From the NCBI GenBank assembly GCA_016748015.1, contig JAAOMT010000193.1, positions 386,858 through 450,857 on the forward strand: DNA of 64,000 bases. Direction: 5' to 3'. Under the pieces are notes generated by a model. That model was given only the letters and a program-made list of their open reading frames with translations, was not told the DNA's origin and searched no databases. This stretch comes from Geosiphon pyriformis (Eukaryota > Glomeromycota > Glomeromycetes > Archaeosporales > Geosiphonaceae). A program made the translations under genes and the position numbers. Below are positions 48,854-59,254 of the stretch, piece after piece. The stretch's first letter is position 1, and every line of letters begins with the position of its first letter.

Positions 48854-49862
48854 TGTTACTGGAGGTTTTTGGTCTCTTTTCTTAAATGTTGTTAATGTTT
48901 GTTTGTTGTAAATTCACGTTTTCTAGAAGTAGTTGGACCTCCAGTAACTGAATTTATCTTCAAATTATATCTTATAATTTGAACTGCTGGGCTTATAAGT
49001 GGAATGGCCAATTCCGTACCAGTTACTTTATGTAGTTATGTTGTAGTAAACATCAACTCTTTCCCAGGAATTGCTTGTCTGGAAGCTCACTAAAATGTGT
49101 AGTTACTTTGTGGTGAAAGTCAACTCTTCTACAGGAATCTTATCTGTAGACTACCCTAATGATTGTAATAAGAAAATACAAGAAAATAAAAGAAATGTAA
49201 AAGAAATAGAATTCTGTCAAGGAAAACGTTTTCTATCCAGGCCTGGAGTCACTAACAGTTTACTGAAATTGGTAGCTAATCAATTTCAAAATGTTAGTTG
49301 GGTTTTGGGAGTTTTCCAAGTGCAATAATTAAAAAATTTGGTTTTTCAAATTATTTGATATTTATTTTTTTTTGTGTGTATAAGAATGGTTCTAAGTGAT
49401 AAATCTAAAGTAAGATACATTTTCTTGAAGAAAAAAGCTCTTCTTTTATACAACTTGTTGTAGTACTAGTCTATGAACTTGCACTTTTTCTCTTTGCTCA
49501 AATTTTGGCAAACTAAAGATACATTTTGATGAACTACAAGTTATTTTGCTGAATTATTGATTAATTTGGGTAAACTATTCATAATTTTGGCAAATTTCTA
49601 TAAATTTCGGCGACTTTCATATAAATTTCGGCAAATTTCTGTAAATTTCGGCAAATTTTAGAATGTTACAAAGTTCAGGGTATTGTGTAATTTGATCATC
49701 TTATTTTTTGTTGTACTAATTGAATTATTAATTGAATCGTAATATGTGATAAATTGATTAAATAATAAGTGATAATTTGAATTGATATTAACATGTTAAT
49801 TAATGATAGGAATTATAAGGATAATTTTATGCTAATTAATAGTTAAAATTCTACTGGTAACA
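48854..49862. mobile_element. Insertion G: LTR-like sequence of another family
   Basis: Runs from TGTTACTGGAGG to CTACTGGTAACA, the TGTTA/TAACA ends shared by all LTRs here, but its body is unlike the others. An internal palindrome pairs GTTACTGGAGGT (48856) with ACCTCCAGTAAC (near 48940). Two 45-bp units (about 49030 and 49097) repeat GTAGTTA-CAACTCTT-CAGGAAT. A short array of AAATTTCGGC lies at about 49600-49660. The open frame at 49071-49328 shows no recognisable protein. Flanks are CCAA and CTAT, so there is no target duplication. It may be a solo LTR. Confidence 0.6.
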
Positions 49863-50309
49863 CTATCAAAGACAACAATATTATATAGTAAATTAATTAA
49901 AAAGAATTAGAAATAGTAAATACAACAATTTTCTAAAAACTTTTGTTATTATTACTTAAAACAAAAGTTAAATATTCAGAATTTGTATACAAATAAAACA
50001 AAATAAATATTTAATACCATAATATTATAACAAATATAACAATTTGTAAAGAAAAACAATTTATTTATACAGATAAAAGCAATATATTAGTTACAAGCAG
50101 GATTTCAAGACTGTTCAATAATATTGTTATATCTAATAATGAATATTATAACTATTAACTAATTAAAAAAGCTTATTAATATTCAATTCAAAAAATTACA
50201 AACCAAAATTACCCAAGTAATTTTGAAAAAAAAGTAATAAAATTAATTCAAGAAAGAAAATTGGAAATTATAAAAAATTTTAATAAAGCTTAATATTAAA
50301 AAAAATATA
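49863..50309 (+). pseudogene. Element E, piece 4: 3' ORF relic
   Basis: Colinear with B 32240-32676 (CTTTTGTTATTATTACTTAAAAC against ACTGTTACTATTAGTTAGAAC, ending TAATAAAGCTTAATATTAAA against ACAGAGCTTAATATTAAA). RNase H C-terminus and integrase of E are missing between pieces 3 and 4. Confidence 0.7.
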
Positions 50310-50780
50310 TATTGCTTATAAAAAATAAGAATTATTATAGTTAAAAAAAATAGCCAATAACAAATAGGCATATAGAAAAAGAAATCCCAGAATTTTTTTC
50401 AAAAAATTAAAAAATTTCAAAGAATTTTATATAATAAAAATTATGTATATATAGCAGTAGTATCAAAAACAAGGAAAGTTAAATCAGAGAAATAGTAAAT
50501 ATTTTTTTCTTTAAAAGTTAGTTTTCTATATCTTAAAATAAAATCATCATTTTATTATCTGATTCATGTTATTTATATTATTGAATTAAAATTACTATTT
50601 TTTAACTTTATTAGTAACTCATGTTAATAATATCTATTATTTAACCACATTAAACCAATAGTTTTTGATCATGATTATTGACAGAATATTAATTTTTTAT
50701 CTCTTTTTTTATTTTTTTTTATTTTATTTTTTTTGTTGTTTACTAATTAATTAAGGAATTAAGTATTAAAATATTGATAT
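50310..50780 (+). repeat. Element E 3' LTR, partial
   Basis: Starts TATTGCTTATAAA (relatives TGTTATTCATAAA). Contains TTATGTATATATAGCAGTAG and TTGTTGTTTACTAATTAA as in other family LTRs. It stops where H begins. Confidence 0.7.
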
Positions 50781-51365
50781 TGTTACTCATAAAAAAAGTA
50801 CAAAGAAAGAAAGTAAAAAAAACAAATAGAAAAATAGATCAATAGAAGAATAGTATTTAGCAAGTAAATACAATATTAGAAAATTATAACATATTCTTAG
50901 CAATGTGCATATTGTTAGTAAATTATGGCATACTGTTTAGCAATAAATACATTGTCAAAAAATCATGACATATTGCTTAGTAATAAGCACATTGTTAAAA
51001 AAAATAGAATATATTGCTCAAAAAATATGAGATCTTGTATAATAAGAATTATGTATATATTATAAGAATATTAAAAGCAGAAAAAACAGAATCAATATCA
51101 ACAATCAGCTAAAATTCATTAATTATTTAATACCTCTCTCTTTAAAAAATAGTTTTCTACAACTTGAAGTAAAATTAAATCACATATTAATAAAATATCA
51201 ATTATTACCTAAATCTATGATATCATTATTTAATTAAAAAATATTAATTATTTCCATTCTATCAACACTTTATGTTAATAAAATCTAATATTTAATTACA
51301 TTAAACTAATAGCTCTTAATTATGACTATTAACAGAATATTAATTTTTTATTTTTTTTATTTTTT
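50781..51365 (+). repeat. Partial LTR H of the A/B family
   Basis: Starts TGTTACTCATAAAAAA inside the E 3' LTR. U3 has three or four units of about 42 bp around ATTGCTTAGTAATAAGCACA. It continues past the TATATAT box to GACAGAATATTAATTTTTTA and then stops, about 400 bp into the B-type consensus, where LINE sequence begins. Confidence 0.7.
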
Positions 51366-53100
51366 TTGGAACAATATTTGAGTATAATTGGTTTGTTAAA
51401 AATATTTGGTATTATTTTTGCAAATCAACTTCTGAACTGTTGTAGTATGTGTTTTATGTAAAGTAATTTTCACAGATAAAAAAAACTGGATCCCAGAAGA
51501 CTAATTCCTAGTTGGTTTAATTTGTTAATCAAGTTCATTAAGAATGGTGGTTTGATTAATAATTGTGTTTTGGCTTCTTATCTATTCTTGGTTATTGCTT
51601 AAGTAACTTTGGTTTTATTGGTAAGCATTTTTTTAAAAATGAGTCAAACAATATAGTTGTTTATATAAATAGTTTAGTTAAGGATTTGAAGTCTGTAAAT
51701 ATTCATGGTAATACTATTGTCTACTTTCTGAATATTAACAAAAATATAAAAATTAGGATGTGTGATCTGTTTTCTTTAACTTTAACAAAACTACAGATTA
51801 TTATTTTTGCTTTGGAATGTGTTCCAATATCTAGTTTAGTTGTTTTGTTTATGAATAGTCAAGTGTTATTGGATATGAGTATCTTGTTTAGGAAAAATAC
51901 AAGTTCTGATTTTTGCAATAAATATTAGACAAAAAGAAAACATATTTGCTGGTTTATTACATTAAAAAATTTATCAGTTAATTGAAATAAGATTAAAAGT
52001 TATTTTAGGGTTGTTGACAATAAGCATGTTAATTTTTTTACTAATATTGTCATCATGTTTGATTTTATACTATCTGTAAATATGTCTTGTTACTTTTTAG
52101 CTATTAAAGACAGATTTGTTTCTGAAAATGTCCATTATTTTATTAAATGTTTTTTTGAAGCCATTAGTTTTATTGATTGGAATTTCAAATATGCTAATAA
52201 TGCTGTAAATAATACTCTGTGTAACATGTTTAATATGAATAAAACATTTAATATATAACATTCTAATGGTCAAGTTTAATCTTGTTTTACCAGTTTTGCT
52301 TTTGTAATACTTTGATCTTACTTTATAAAAGCTTTATATCACTAATTACTAATAGTTAAAAAAAATTATATATTTGGATTATCTCAGTATGTTGTGTATT
52401 TGATATAGATTGATTGAAGGCTTTAACCACACGTTTTTTTGTATTTATGATGCTGGCATTAGAAAAAATTTGATTTTAAAAACTTTTGAAACATGAACTG
52501 GTTTGCTAAATACTTATACTGCTAACAATATAGTAATCTGATTCCTGTATAAGACTAAGTTTTCAAATTATTTGTATATGTTATTAGTCAAAGACTTTGT
52601 AATAAAAGAGTAGATGACTGAAATAATATATTTATTGGGTAATGGTTTTAATGATGTATTTTTGGTCATTAATTTGGTCTAAGATTTTACCAAAAACCAC
52701 AGATCTACTATGTAATTGTTAATTCTAAGTTAAGAGTGTATTATAAAAAATGTGATCTTCTGTTATATAATAAATTTATGATATTAATTATATTTGGTTT
52801 AGCATTATTGTGTTTTTTTAGTATGATTTATAATTTTGGTATTAGGTTGGGTATTCATGTTTGTTTTGATTTATATTTTTATCTGTCTAGTATATATTTC
52901 AGTTTTTTGTATAACTTTCCTTTTGTAAATAGTTTAGGTGCTTAATGTTGTCTTAATTGGTTTAAGTGACTAATCACATATAAAAAATACATAAGTCATA
53001 CTTAATATAAGAGCTTATATAGTTCTATAATTTTAAGTAGTAATTGGACTGTATTCATAAAATGTATAATAATAAAAAAATATATAAAATAAATTTTTTA
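51366..53100 (+). pseudogene. LINE (non-LTR retrotransposon) 3' part with RNase H domain
   Basis: One frame with stops covers 51563-52945. RNase H signatures: VYINSLVKDLKSVNIHG (DGSL position), LTKLQIIIFALECVPISS (normally AELqAI..ALECVP), VVLFMNSQVLLDM (SDSQ position) and WNKIKSYFRVVDNKHVNFF (KGHSGVvDNehAD position). Most catalytic residues are replaced in a C-to-T or G-to-A manner. The C-terminal block near 52736-52945 has FGIRLGIHVCFDLYFYLSS and ends NSLGA. The 5' end is truncated inside LTR H, as usual for LINE insertions. Confidence 0.7.
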
Positions 53101-53102
53101 GT

Positions 53103-53148
<46 letters not shown>

Positions 53149-53150
53149 GT
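53100..53150. repeat. TAA trinucleotide microsatellite
   Basis: About fifteen consecutive ATA/TAA units shortly after the LINE. It may derive from the LINE tail. Confidence 0.9.
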
Positions 53151-55440
53151 CATAATTAAAATATATATTGTTTTTGTTAAAATTTTAAAATATTAATTGT
53201 TTTTTGTAAAATTTTTAAAATTTATGTATTATTATAGTTTTAAAAAATAGTTGTGTTTTGTTATTTATAATTATATTAAGTTTTTTGTTATATTTAATAT
53301 TGTTTTTATATTAAATTTTTTAAAAAAATAAAAATAAAAATAAAAAAAAATTAAAAGTTATTTGTTTATATTATTAAGTTTTGTATTTTAAAATCAATTA
53401 TTATTTAGCCAAAAAAATAAAAATTACTTGATATTAAAATAAAACAATTTTTATTTTTGCTATTATTATTAAAAAAACAATAATCAAAATTTTTTTTAGT
53501 AATAAAACAATTAAAAAATATATTTTAAAAGTGTTTTTCTTAAATAAACGGATTTAAAACAATTTTTGGTTGTTATTAAAGCTTTTTTATTGGCTTTTTT
53601 TTAAAATGATTTTTTTAATATTGTTTTTATTATATAAAATTTTTAAATACAAATAATATTAAATTAACAACCAAATTTTTTTACCAAAAAAATTGATAAT
53701 AGCAATAATTATTTTAAATAACAAAAAATTCCAAAAGTGTTATTTTTATTAAGAATAACAATTTAATTTTTCGTTATTTTTGGTTTATTAAAAAGTAAAA
53801 GTTTAGTGTTTTTTAAGCCAGTTTTTTTATTTAAAATTACAGTTTTAATTTGATTTTTTAAATTTAGTTTTTTACCAGTTTTATATTAATATATAATAAT
53901 AAAAACAATTAAGTTTAATTTAAACAACAACAATAATAATAATACATCTATTAAAATAAACACAAAAAATATTTAATTATATTATTTAATATAATTGTTT
54001 TTGGTCAAATATTATTTTGTTTTAAAACTAAAAATTTAATCATTTAAAAATAAAAATTCGTAAAATTAGCATAAATTAAAAAATATCAAAAAAATTAACT
54101 GAAATTAAACTTTTTAACAAAATTATTTAAATAGTTTAAATTAATTATAATCTTTTTTTAAAGAAATAGTTTAAAAAAAAATTAAAAGTTGATTAATATT
54201 AAATAAGAATTTGCTAATATAATATAATAATAAGTCTATAAATAATATTAATAATATTATAAACAACTTTTTGAAAAATTCACATATGACAACAAATTAA
54301 AAACAAAAATACAAAATTAATTTTTTTTAATAATATTAATTTTTTTTATTTTTTTATTAACGTTTATTAAAATAATTACAAATCAATTTTAAAATTGATT
54401 AATTATTAATTTTACAAAAATTAATTAACTTTAAATATATTGAATTTTAAATTTTTTTAAATGTATTTATTAATAATTAATTACAAATTGATTTTTATTT
54501 TTGTAAAAAATATTTATTAAAAAAAGCCTAAATTAATTTAAAAATTTAAAAAACAAAACTTGTTAATATATTACAACAAATTTAAAAAAGTCTTTAAAAA
54601 TTTTTTTAATGCATAAGAATAAAAATAAAAATAAAGATAATAATAATAAATTAAAAAACAGAATTAATATTTTTATTAAGAATATTTTAAAATTAGAAAA
54701 CAGAATTAACTTTTAGCTATTAATTAATAACAAATATTGTTAATAATAATAATAATAATAATAATAAAATTTAAATCAATAAATTAAAATTTTAAAATAG
54801 CATCAAGCATTAAAATAAAAATCACTTATTTAAATTTTTAATAACTTTTAATTATTAAAATATTGTTGAAAAATACAAGAATATTTTAAAAAATTTCAAA
54901 ACTTTTGATAATAATTGTAACAATATCAAAATTATTTTTGAAAAAAAATTTGATTAAAAAAAATTTCAATTAAAAAAAAGTGGTTTAATAACAATTAAAG
55001 ATTGTATTATTTAAAAAAAACACTTTGAAAATGTTTTGTTTAACTGTTTTTACTATAAAAAAAAACTTTTTTGTTTGTTACTTCTTAATTATAATAGTAA
55101 AAATTGTGGTTGCTTCTTTCTTATTTTTTTGTTTTAGTTGTGAACAAATTTAAAAAGTAAAAAATTGTTTAATTTAATTTAAACAAGTTTATATAATATA
55201 TAATACAATTTTTATTAATTAATTAATGTAATATTTATGTTTTAAAACCATTTTTGTTGTAATCATTAAATTAAAAATTAATACATTAATTTTATTTTTT
55301 TGTTTTTATCTTGAATTTTTTATGCATTGATAATTGTGTTGCACTTTTGAACTCAAATAATTGTATTGTAATCAAAATAATTTTTAACCCCAAAAAAACA
55401 TTATCTAATGTTCCCAACACTGAACCTTGTTTAATTGACA
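53151..55440. other. AT-rich region, no gene recognised
   Basis: Nearly pure A/T with homopolymers and a second short TAA run at about 54738-54765. No coding or element similarity that I can support. Confidence 0.6.
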
Positions 55441-56283
55441 GTTAGCGCCGGAAAAATATTGAGATTCCATTTCGGAAATTCTCTAGATATCGCCCCTTTT
55501 CGAGTCTGGCAACTGTATTAACTCAGGATCAGATGATCTTAAGCTTATGGTCAAGCTTTTTTTTAAAGTTTATATTTACCCACGGAAAAAGTGGCTGTTA
55601 GATTGCAGGTAGGTAAACCTTTCAGCCAACCATTTTCCCGAAATGATCCATACATCAAATGAGCTAGTAGCTAGCAATTCTAATACCGGTTAGTCAAGGA
55701 GTTCCGATAGAAGGGCACACTAATTATTCGAGTTTCGAGATATGAGGTAAGAAAAGTTGGGCAATTCTCAGGAAACTCTTACCCTTTGAAGCTTATAAAA
55801 CACTGCATTTTTCAAAATATTGTAACAATAAAGTCGCTGAGAAATGGAACGAGGAAGTCTCACGAAATTTCTTGTTGATTCCAATATCTTCTAATGCAAG
55901 TTTCGGAAAATTAGAGTATCACCCTTTTACTTTCCGATAGTTTCCGCCGGATTCTTCTAATATCCGATTCTTAGCATTATCGTCAGGCACTTTTTTCCCA
56001 CTCTGTTTCCATCCCCTTCCGGTAAAGATTCCATCCAATATTACTTAGAGTAGCGATTAAAACGTCATTGGTTTGCTGATTGATGGCCAGTTGATGAACA
56101 ACTCAGAAGATAAATCAACACGGTAACACTCCGAACGGTTTTTTCCACATCTGCTGCTGGCTTGCCAACTTGCCCTTCCATGCTTTCAGAAAAGAATAAC
56201 GTTGAACTTTCTTATTCAATCCCAATCTATTAACTTTGTAAAAAAAAACCTATTTATAAAATTCCATTGTTGTGACTATTCTA
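55441..56283. other. Normal-GC intergenic and probable 5' region of the next gene
   Basis: Base composition rises abruptly to a normal level near 55440. No open frame of note. A TATTTATAAA element at about 56250-56259 lies some 30 bp before the ATG at 56284 and could be a TATA-like box or part of the leader. Confidence 0.4.
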
Positions 56284-57652
56284 ATGCCAGTCTGCACATC
56301 TTGCCACCAAACAAAAAATGACGAAGCTTTTTTCCATAAAAACAAAAAGTGGAAGACTTGTCAAACATGTATTGAACAACGTGCTGCTAAAAAAGCAAAG
56401 ACAAAAAGAAAAAGAGAAGAAGAAACTACAGCTATAACCCCTGTGGAGGAAGAAACACCACGTGTGGCTTTGCGCTCAGTGGGTTTGATGGAACTGTCGC
56501 AACTGGTATATAATGAGATTAGGGAATTGGCCAATACCCCAGTACCCCTAAACCCGGACGGCTCTCAAACCTTACCTATGAACTTGAGAGTCTCGATTAA
56601 CTTGACAGGTTTGATTACAGGAAGTGAGAACCCAAAAGAAGTCGCTCGTTGGATTGTGGAGGAAATCGAACGTGCAGACGAGTTTAATTGGACGTAAGTT
56701 TCTCAATATCAAAGCAATTTGTAAGGAATTCTACTGACCGTTTGAAAAACCAAAGTCTTGTCTGATTTAGGCATTTCTCAACTTGAACCATTTTCTTCTA
56801 TTTACTGTTCCTTATCCTGCCTCGAACAGTTACAACTGCATGAATACCTCCATGCGGCATAAAGACGTTGCAAAATTTTACTATGTCTGCAGTCAGTCGA
56901 TGGTGGCTATGAAGGAATATAAAGAAGGTTCGAATAGAAAACGAATGGAACGTTTTCCTTGTCAAGGGAAGATGCAAATGAAGATTGATATACCGGCTGG
57001 AGAGGCTATGTTAGAAATTCATCATGGTTTGCTACATAATCGACCACTTGTCACATCTGAACTGAATGATGAATGTCGACGAGAAATTGAGGATAATCTT
57101 ACATTACCTCCCATTCAACTGAGATCTTACCTTCGTGCCAAAGGTGTATTAAAAAACTATACACCAAAACAAATTCATTCTTATTGGGAACGTATGGCTG
57201 CTATAAAAAACCCTACATTGCTTGCTCAATACAACGCTGGTCATGCACCAACTCTTCCTGGTGATTACTCGATCATGACCGCCGCCATGAATACCTACAA
57301 TGGAGGGGCTTTAGATAACTTGAGTCCTTTGCCACCTCTTAATGTTTCCAATGCGACACCCGTTTGTGTTGTACCGTTGACTGGAAGTTCAGCTAGACAT
57401 GAAACATCAGAAAACGCCCAAAGCAGTCAAAAGTCAAAGTTTGACCATGATGAATATGTAGAGTATGCTAGGAAGATGGAGCAATTTTCGAAACGTGTAA
57501 AGGATCAATTGGAACGGGGAAATTATATTTGGTTGGATACAGTAAAAGTCATGACGGCTGGTGTGATTGAAATGGAAAACGATATTCAAGAATTGGAAAG
57601 ACAACGCGCAAGCGAAAGAGGCACCAAACCCTGGAAGATCCATTACAAATGA
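56284..57652 (+). CDS. Zinc-binding protein with CCHH DNA-binding-like domain (two exons)
   Basis: Model: exons 56284-56693 and 56830-57652, a 136-bp intron with GTAAGT donor and AACAG acceptor, 410 residues. The acceptor is fixed by frame; the nearer TTTAG at 56770 would break it. Residues 4-29 hold two CxxC pairs (VCTSC and KTCQTC), a small zinc ribbon, followed by the basic KKAKTKRKREEE. Residues about 140-210 carry FYYVCSQ, a KRMERFPCQGKMQMKIDI block and IHHGLLHNRP. This CCHH pattern (C157, C181, H201/202, H206) resembles WRKY-GCM1/FLYWCH-type domains at the N-terminus of MULE-like transposases. QLRSYLRAKGVLKNYTPKQI may be a helix-turn-helix. No DDE catalytic domain follows, so this is perhaps a domesticated, DNA-binding remnant acting in the nucleus. 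Function otherwise unknown. It is convergent with the next gene. Confidence 0.75.
56694..56829 (+). other. Spliceosomal intron
   Basis: GTAAGT donor, CAG acceptor after a pyrimidine-rich stretch, phase 2. Splicing joins FNW-T to YNCMNTSM. Confidence 0.75.
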
Positions 57653-57960
57653 GCCTCGCTATTTTTTTCTTTCTAATGTTATTATGTATTCTTTAAATAG
57701 CTCATGTATAGGATATGGGTCTCGAGCTAACATCATTCTCGTTAAAATGTTTAAGCATTTTCTCGCTATTATCGCATATTACTTAAAATTTACTAGAATA
57801 TCTTCGAGTTTCAAACTTTTATCTCATGATTTGAGACGCGAGAATATATCAATTATTGGGAAGATTTTTGATATGACATCTGAAATTTATTTCCTCATCT
57901 ATTTCAAGTTAATTGAGTTGGACCTCACTCTTGATTTTCCCAAGATTTAATAGATTTCAT

Positions 57961-59254
57961 TCAAGACAGCACACTCAAAATTTTCATCGCCCTTTGCCCT
58001 TTTATTTCATTTTGTTTTTTCTCCGTGGTTGAATGGGTAGAAACCTTCCCATCATTTTGTCCTATCAACTTTTTTGTCCTTAAATCCTTCCCATTTTCAT
58101 CTTGTGGTTTTTCATCCTGTGACACTTGGTTTAGAAATTTATCGCCGCTATCTACGATCTCTTGTGCCTCTTTGAATGTTTTTTGACGTGCTTTTCCGGT
58201 CAGGTTTGTAATATATTCGATAAATATTTTAAAAAATTCTTTAGGAACCTGAGATTTTACATGGAAAAAGTTTTAACATTAAATCTCTCATATGTGAATG
58301 GTCATCAAAAGGACAATATTACCATTGTCGGATCATACACGTGCTGCAGCAACCAGATCTGCCGTACTTTCTGGAACTTCCATGTAGACATGCGATTCAT
58401 ACGCCACTGGATTAAATATTGCAGAGCTGATTTTGACATTTTGAATAATACAATTGCATGTAAAAACAAGTTTTTCATTATAGGAAACTGCGATGGATGC
58501 TAGTACCCAAAAGATTCACATATTTTAATGCACCTGCTTTTGTCGAATCATTGGCCGTCTCTGGGATCTTTTCTAATAACGAAGGATCCATGGAAGTTTG
58601 ATCACTTCCTGCGTCCTTTACTTGCCTATCGTCATGCTCTAATTCTATAGCAGGTTTTCCTTCTACCGCAGCTTTCCTTTTCTTTTTTTTATGGGTGATT
58701 TTCGGATTATTTTTTTCTGTTTTATTGTGATTAGTGCTTTTTTCCGGTTTTTGATTATCCACATCAGGATCCCCAGTCAAATGCCGGTGTATTCTTGATT
58801 TTGGTACTTTAGCCTTGAGGGAGCTAGATTCCGTTAAATTCTTATCTTCCCCATGATCCGATAGTCTCCTTTTCTTATTATTTCTTTGTAGAAGTTCTTG
58901 ACCACTATCGAGGGAAGCGTCATCGGTCTTAGTTTCGTTTCTCTTTTTATTTGAAGTTTCAGTGTCAGGATTCACCGAACTTTGTTTTTTGACTTGGCCT
59001 ACATCTTTTTTAGTTTTGGGTGAACTGTTAACTTCGGGGTTATTCTGGGAACTAGTATTAGAAACATTGCTATTGTAGTTTGCTAAGCTTAAAAACTTTT
59101 TCCAGTTTGGCACGTGGGTTTGACTCTCCTGTGATTCGCTCGCACGTTTCTGGAGAACGGTAGAGGGGGTTGGTTCACGATCTTCAATTGAAGAAGCGGT
59201 GATTTGTTCTCTGGTTGAAAGGTTTCGCTTTTCGTCTATTCTCCTATATGTCAT
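57961..59254 (-). CDS. WKF-domain protein, C7orf50 family (three exons)
   Basis: Model on the minus strand: exon 1 59254-58534, exon 2 58426-58323, exon 3 58248-57961, with introns of 107 and 74 bp, 370 residues. ATG 59254 opens MTYRRIDEKRN. Residues 1-235 are disordered, Ser/Lys-rich, with basic clusters NKKRRL and HKKKKRKAA that look like nuclear or nucleolar signals. Exon 2 encodes the family core: ALQYLIQWRMNRMSTWKFQK then VRQIWLLQHVYD, and exon 3 continues VPKEFFKIFIEYITNLTGKA. This matches the WKF domain (C7orf50 relatives, a conserved eukaryotic family linked to the nucleolus). Frame closure through both introns supports the model. The first donor (GTGCAT) is weak but is the only one keeping the domain in frame. 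Confidence 0.8.

Larger units (their letters stand above)
4250..51365 (+). mobile_element. Element E: oldest gypsy element, host of the nested stack
   Basis: A plus-strand Ty3/gypsy relic surviving as separated pieces: dUTPase to pre-RT (4250-5013), start of RT (33465-33736), RT to RNase H (48225-48853), 3' ORF (49863-50309) and a partial 3' LTR (50310-50780). The end at 51365 includes the LTR fragment H inserted in that LTR. The pieces join in the right order when compared with the colinear sequence of element B (28565-32676). For example, E reads through 'aaaaaccatac' at 5000 into 'caccatgaaat'-like sequence after 33465, as B does near 29310. E is the most AT-rich copy and has no long ORF. 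No 5' LTR was found to the left. Confidence 0.75.

Noticed and set aside
51563-52945. Considered as a mitochondrial membrane protein because it is rich in F, L and I
   Set aside because: The RNase H motif order and the shared frame with stops fit a C-to-T decayed LINE better.
55441-56283. Looked for a tRNA or other RNA gene in the sharp GC rise
   Set aside because: No cloverleaf or internal promoter boxes that I could recognise.
57567-57950. Plus-strand open frame overlapping the end of the zinc-protein gene
   Set aside because: It is out of frame with that gene and runs into its 3' region. The composition and lack of motifs indicate a chance frame.
58162-58503. Plus-strand open frame of 113 codons
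   Set aside because: It is the antisense of the WKF-domain exons, which match a known family on the minus strand.
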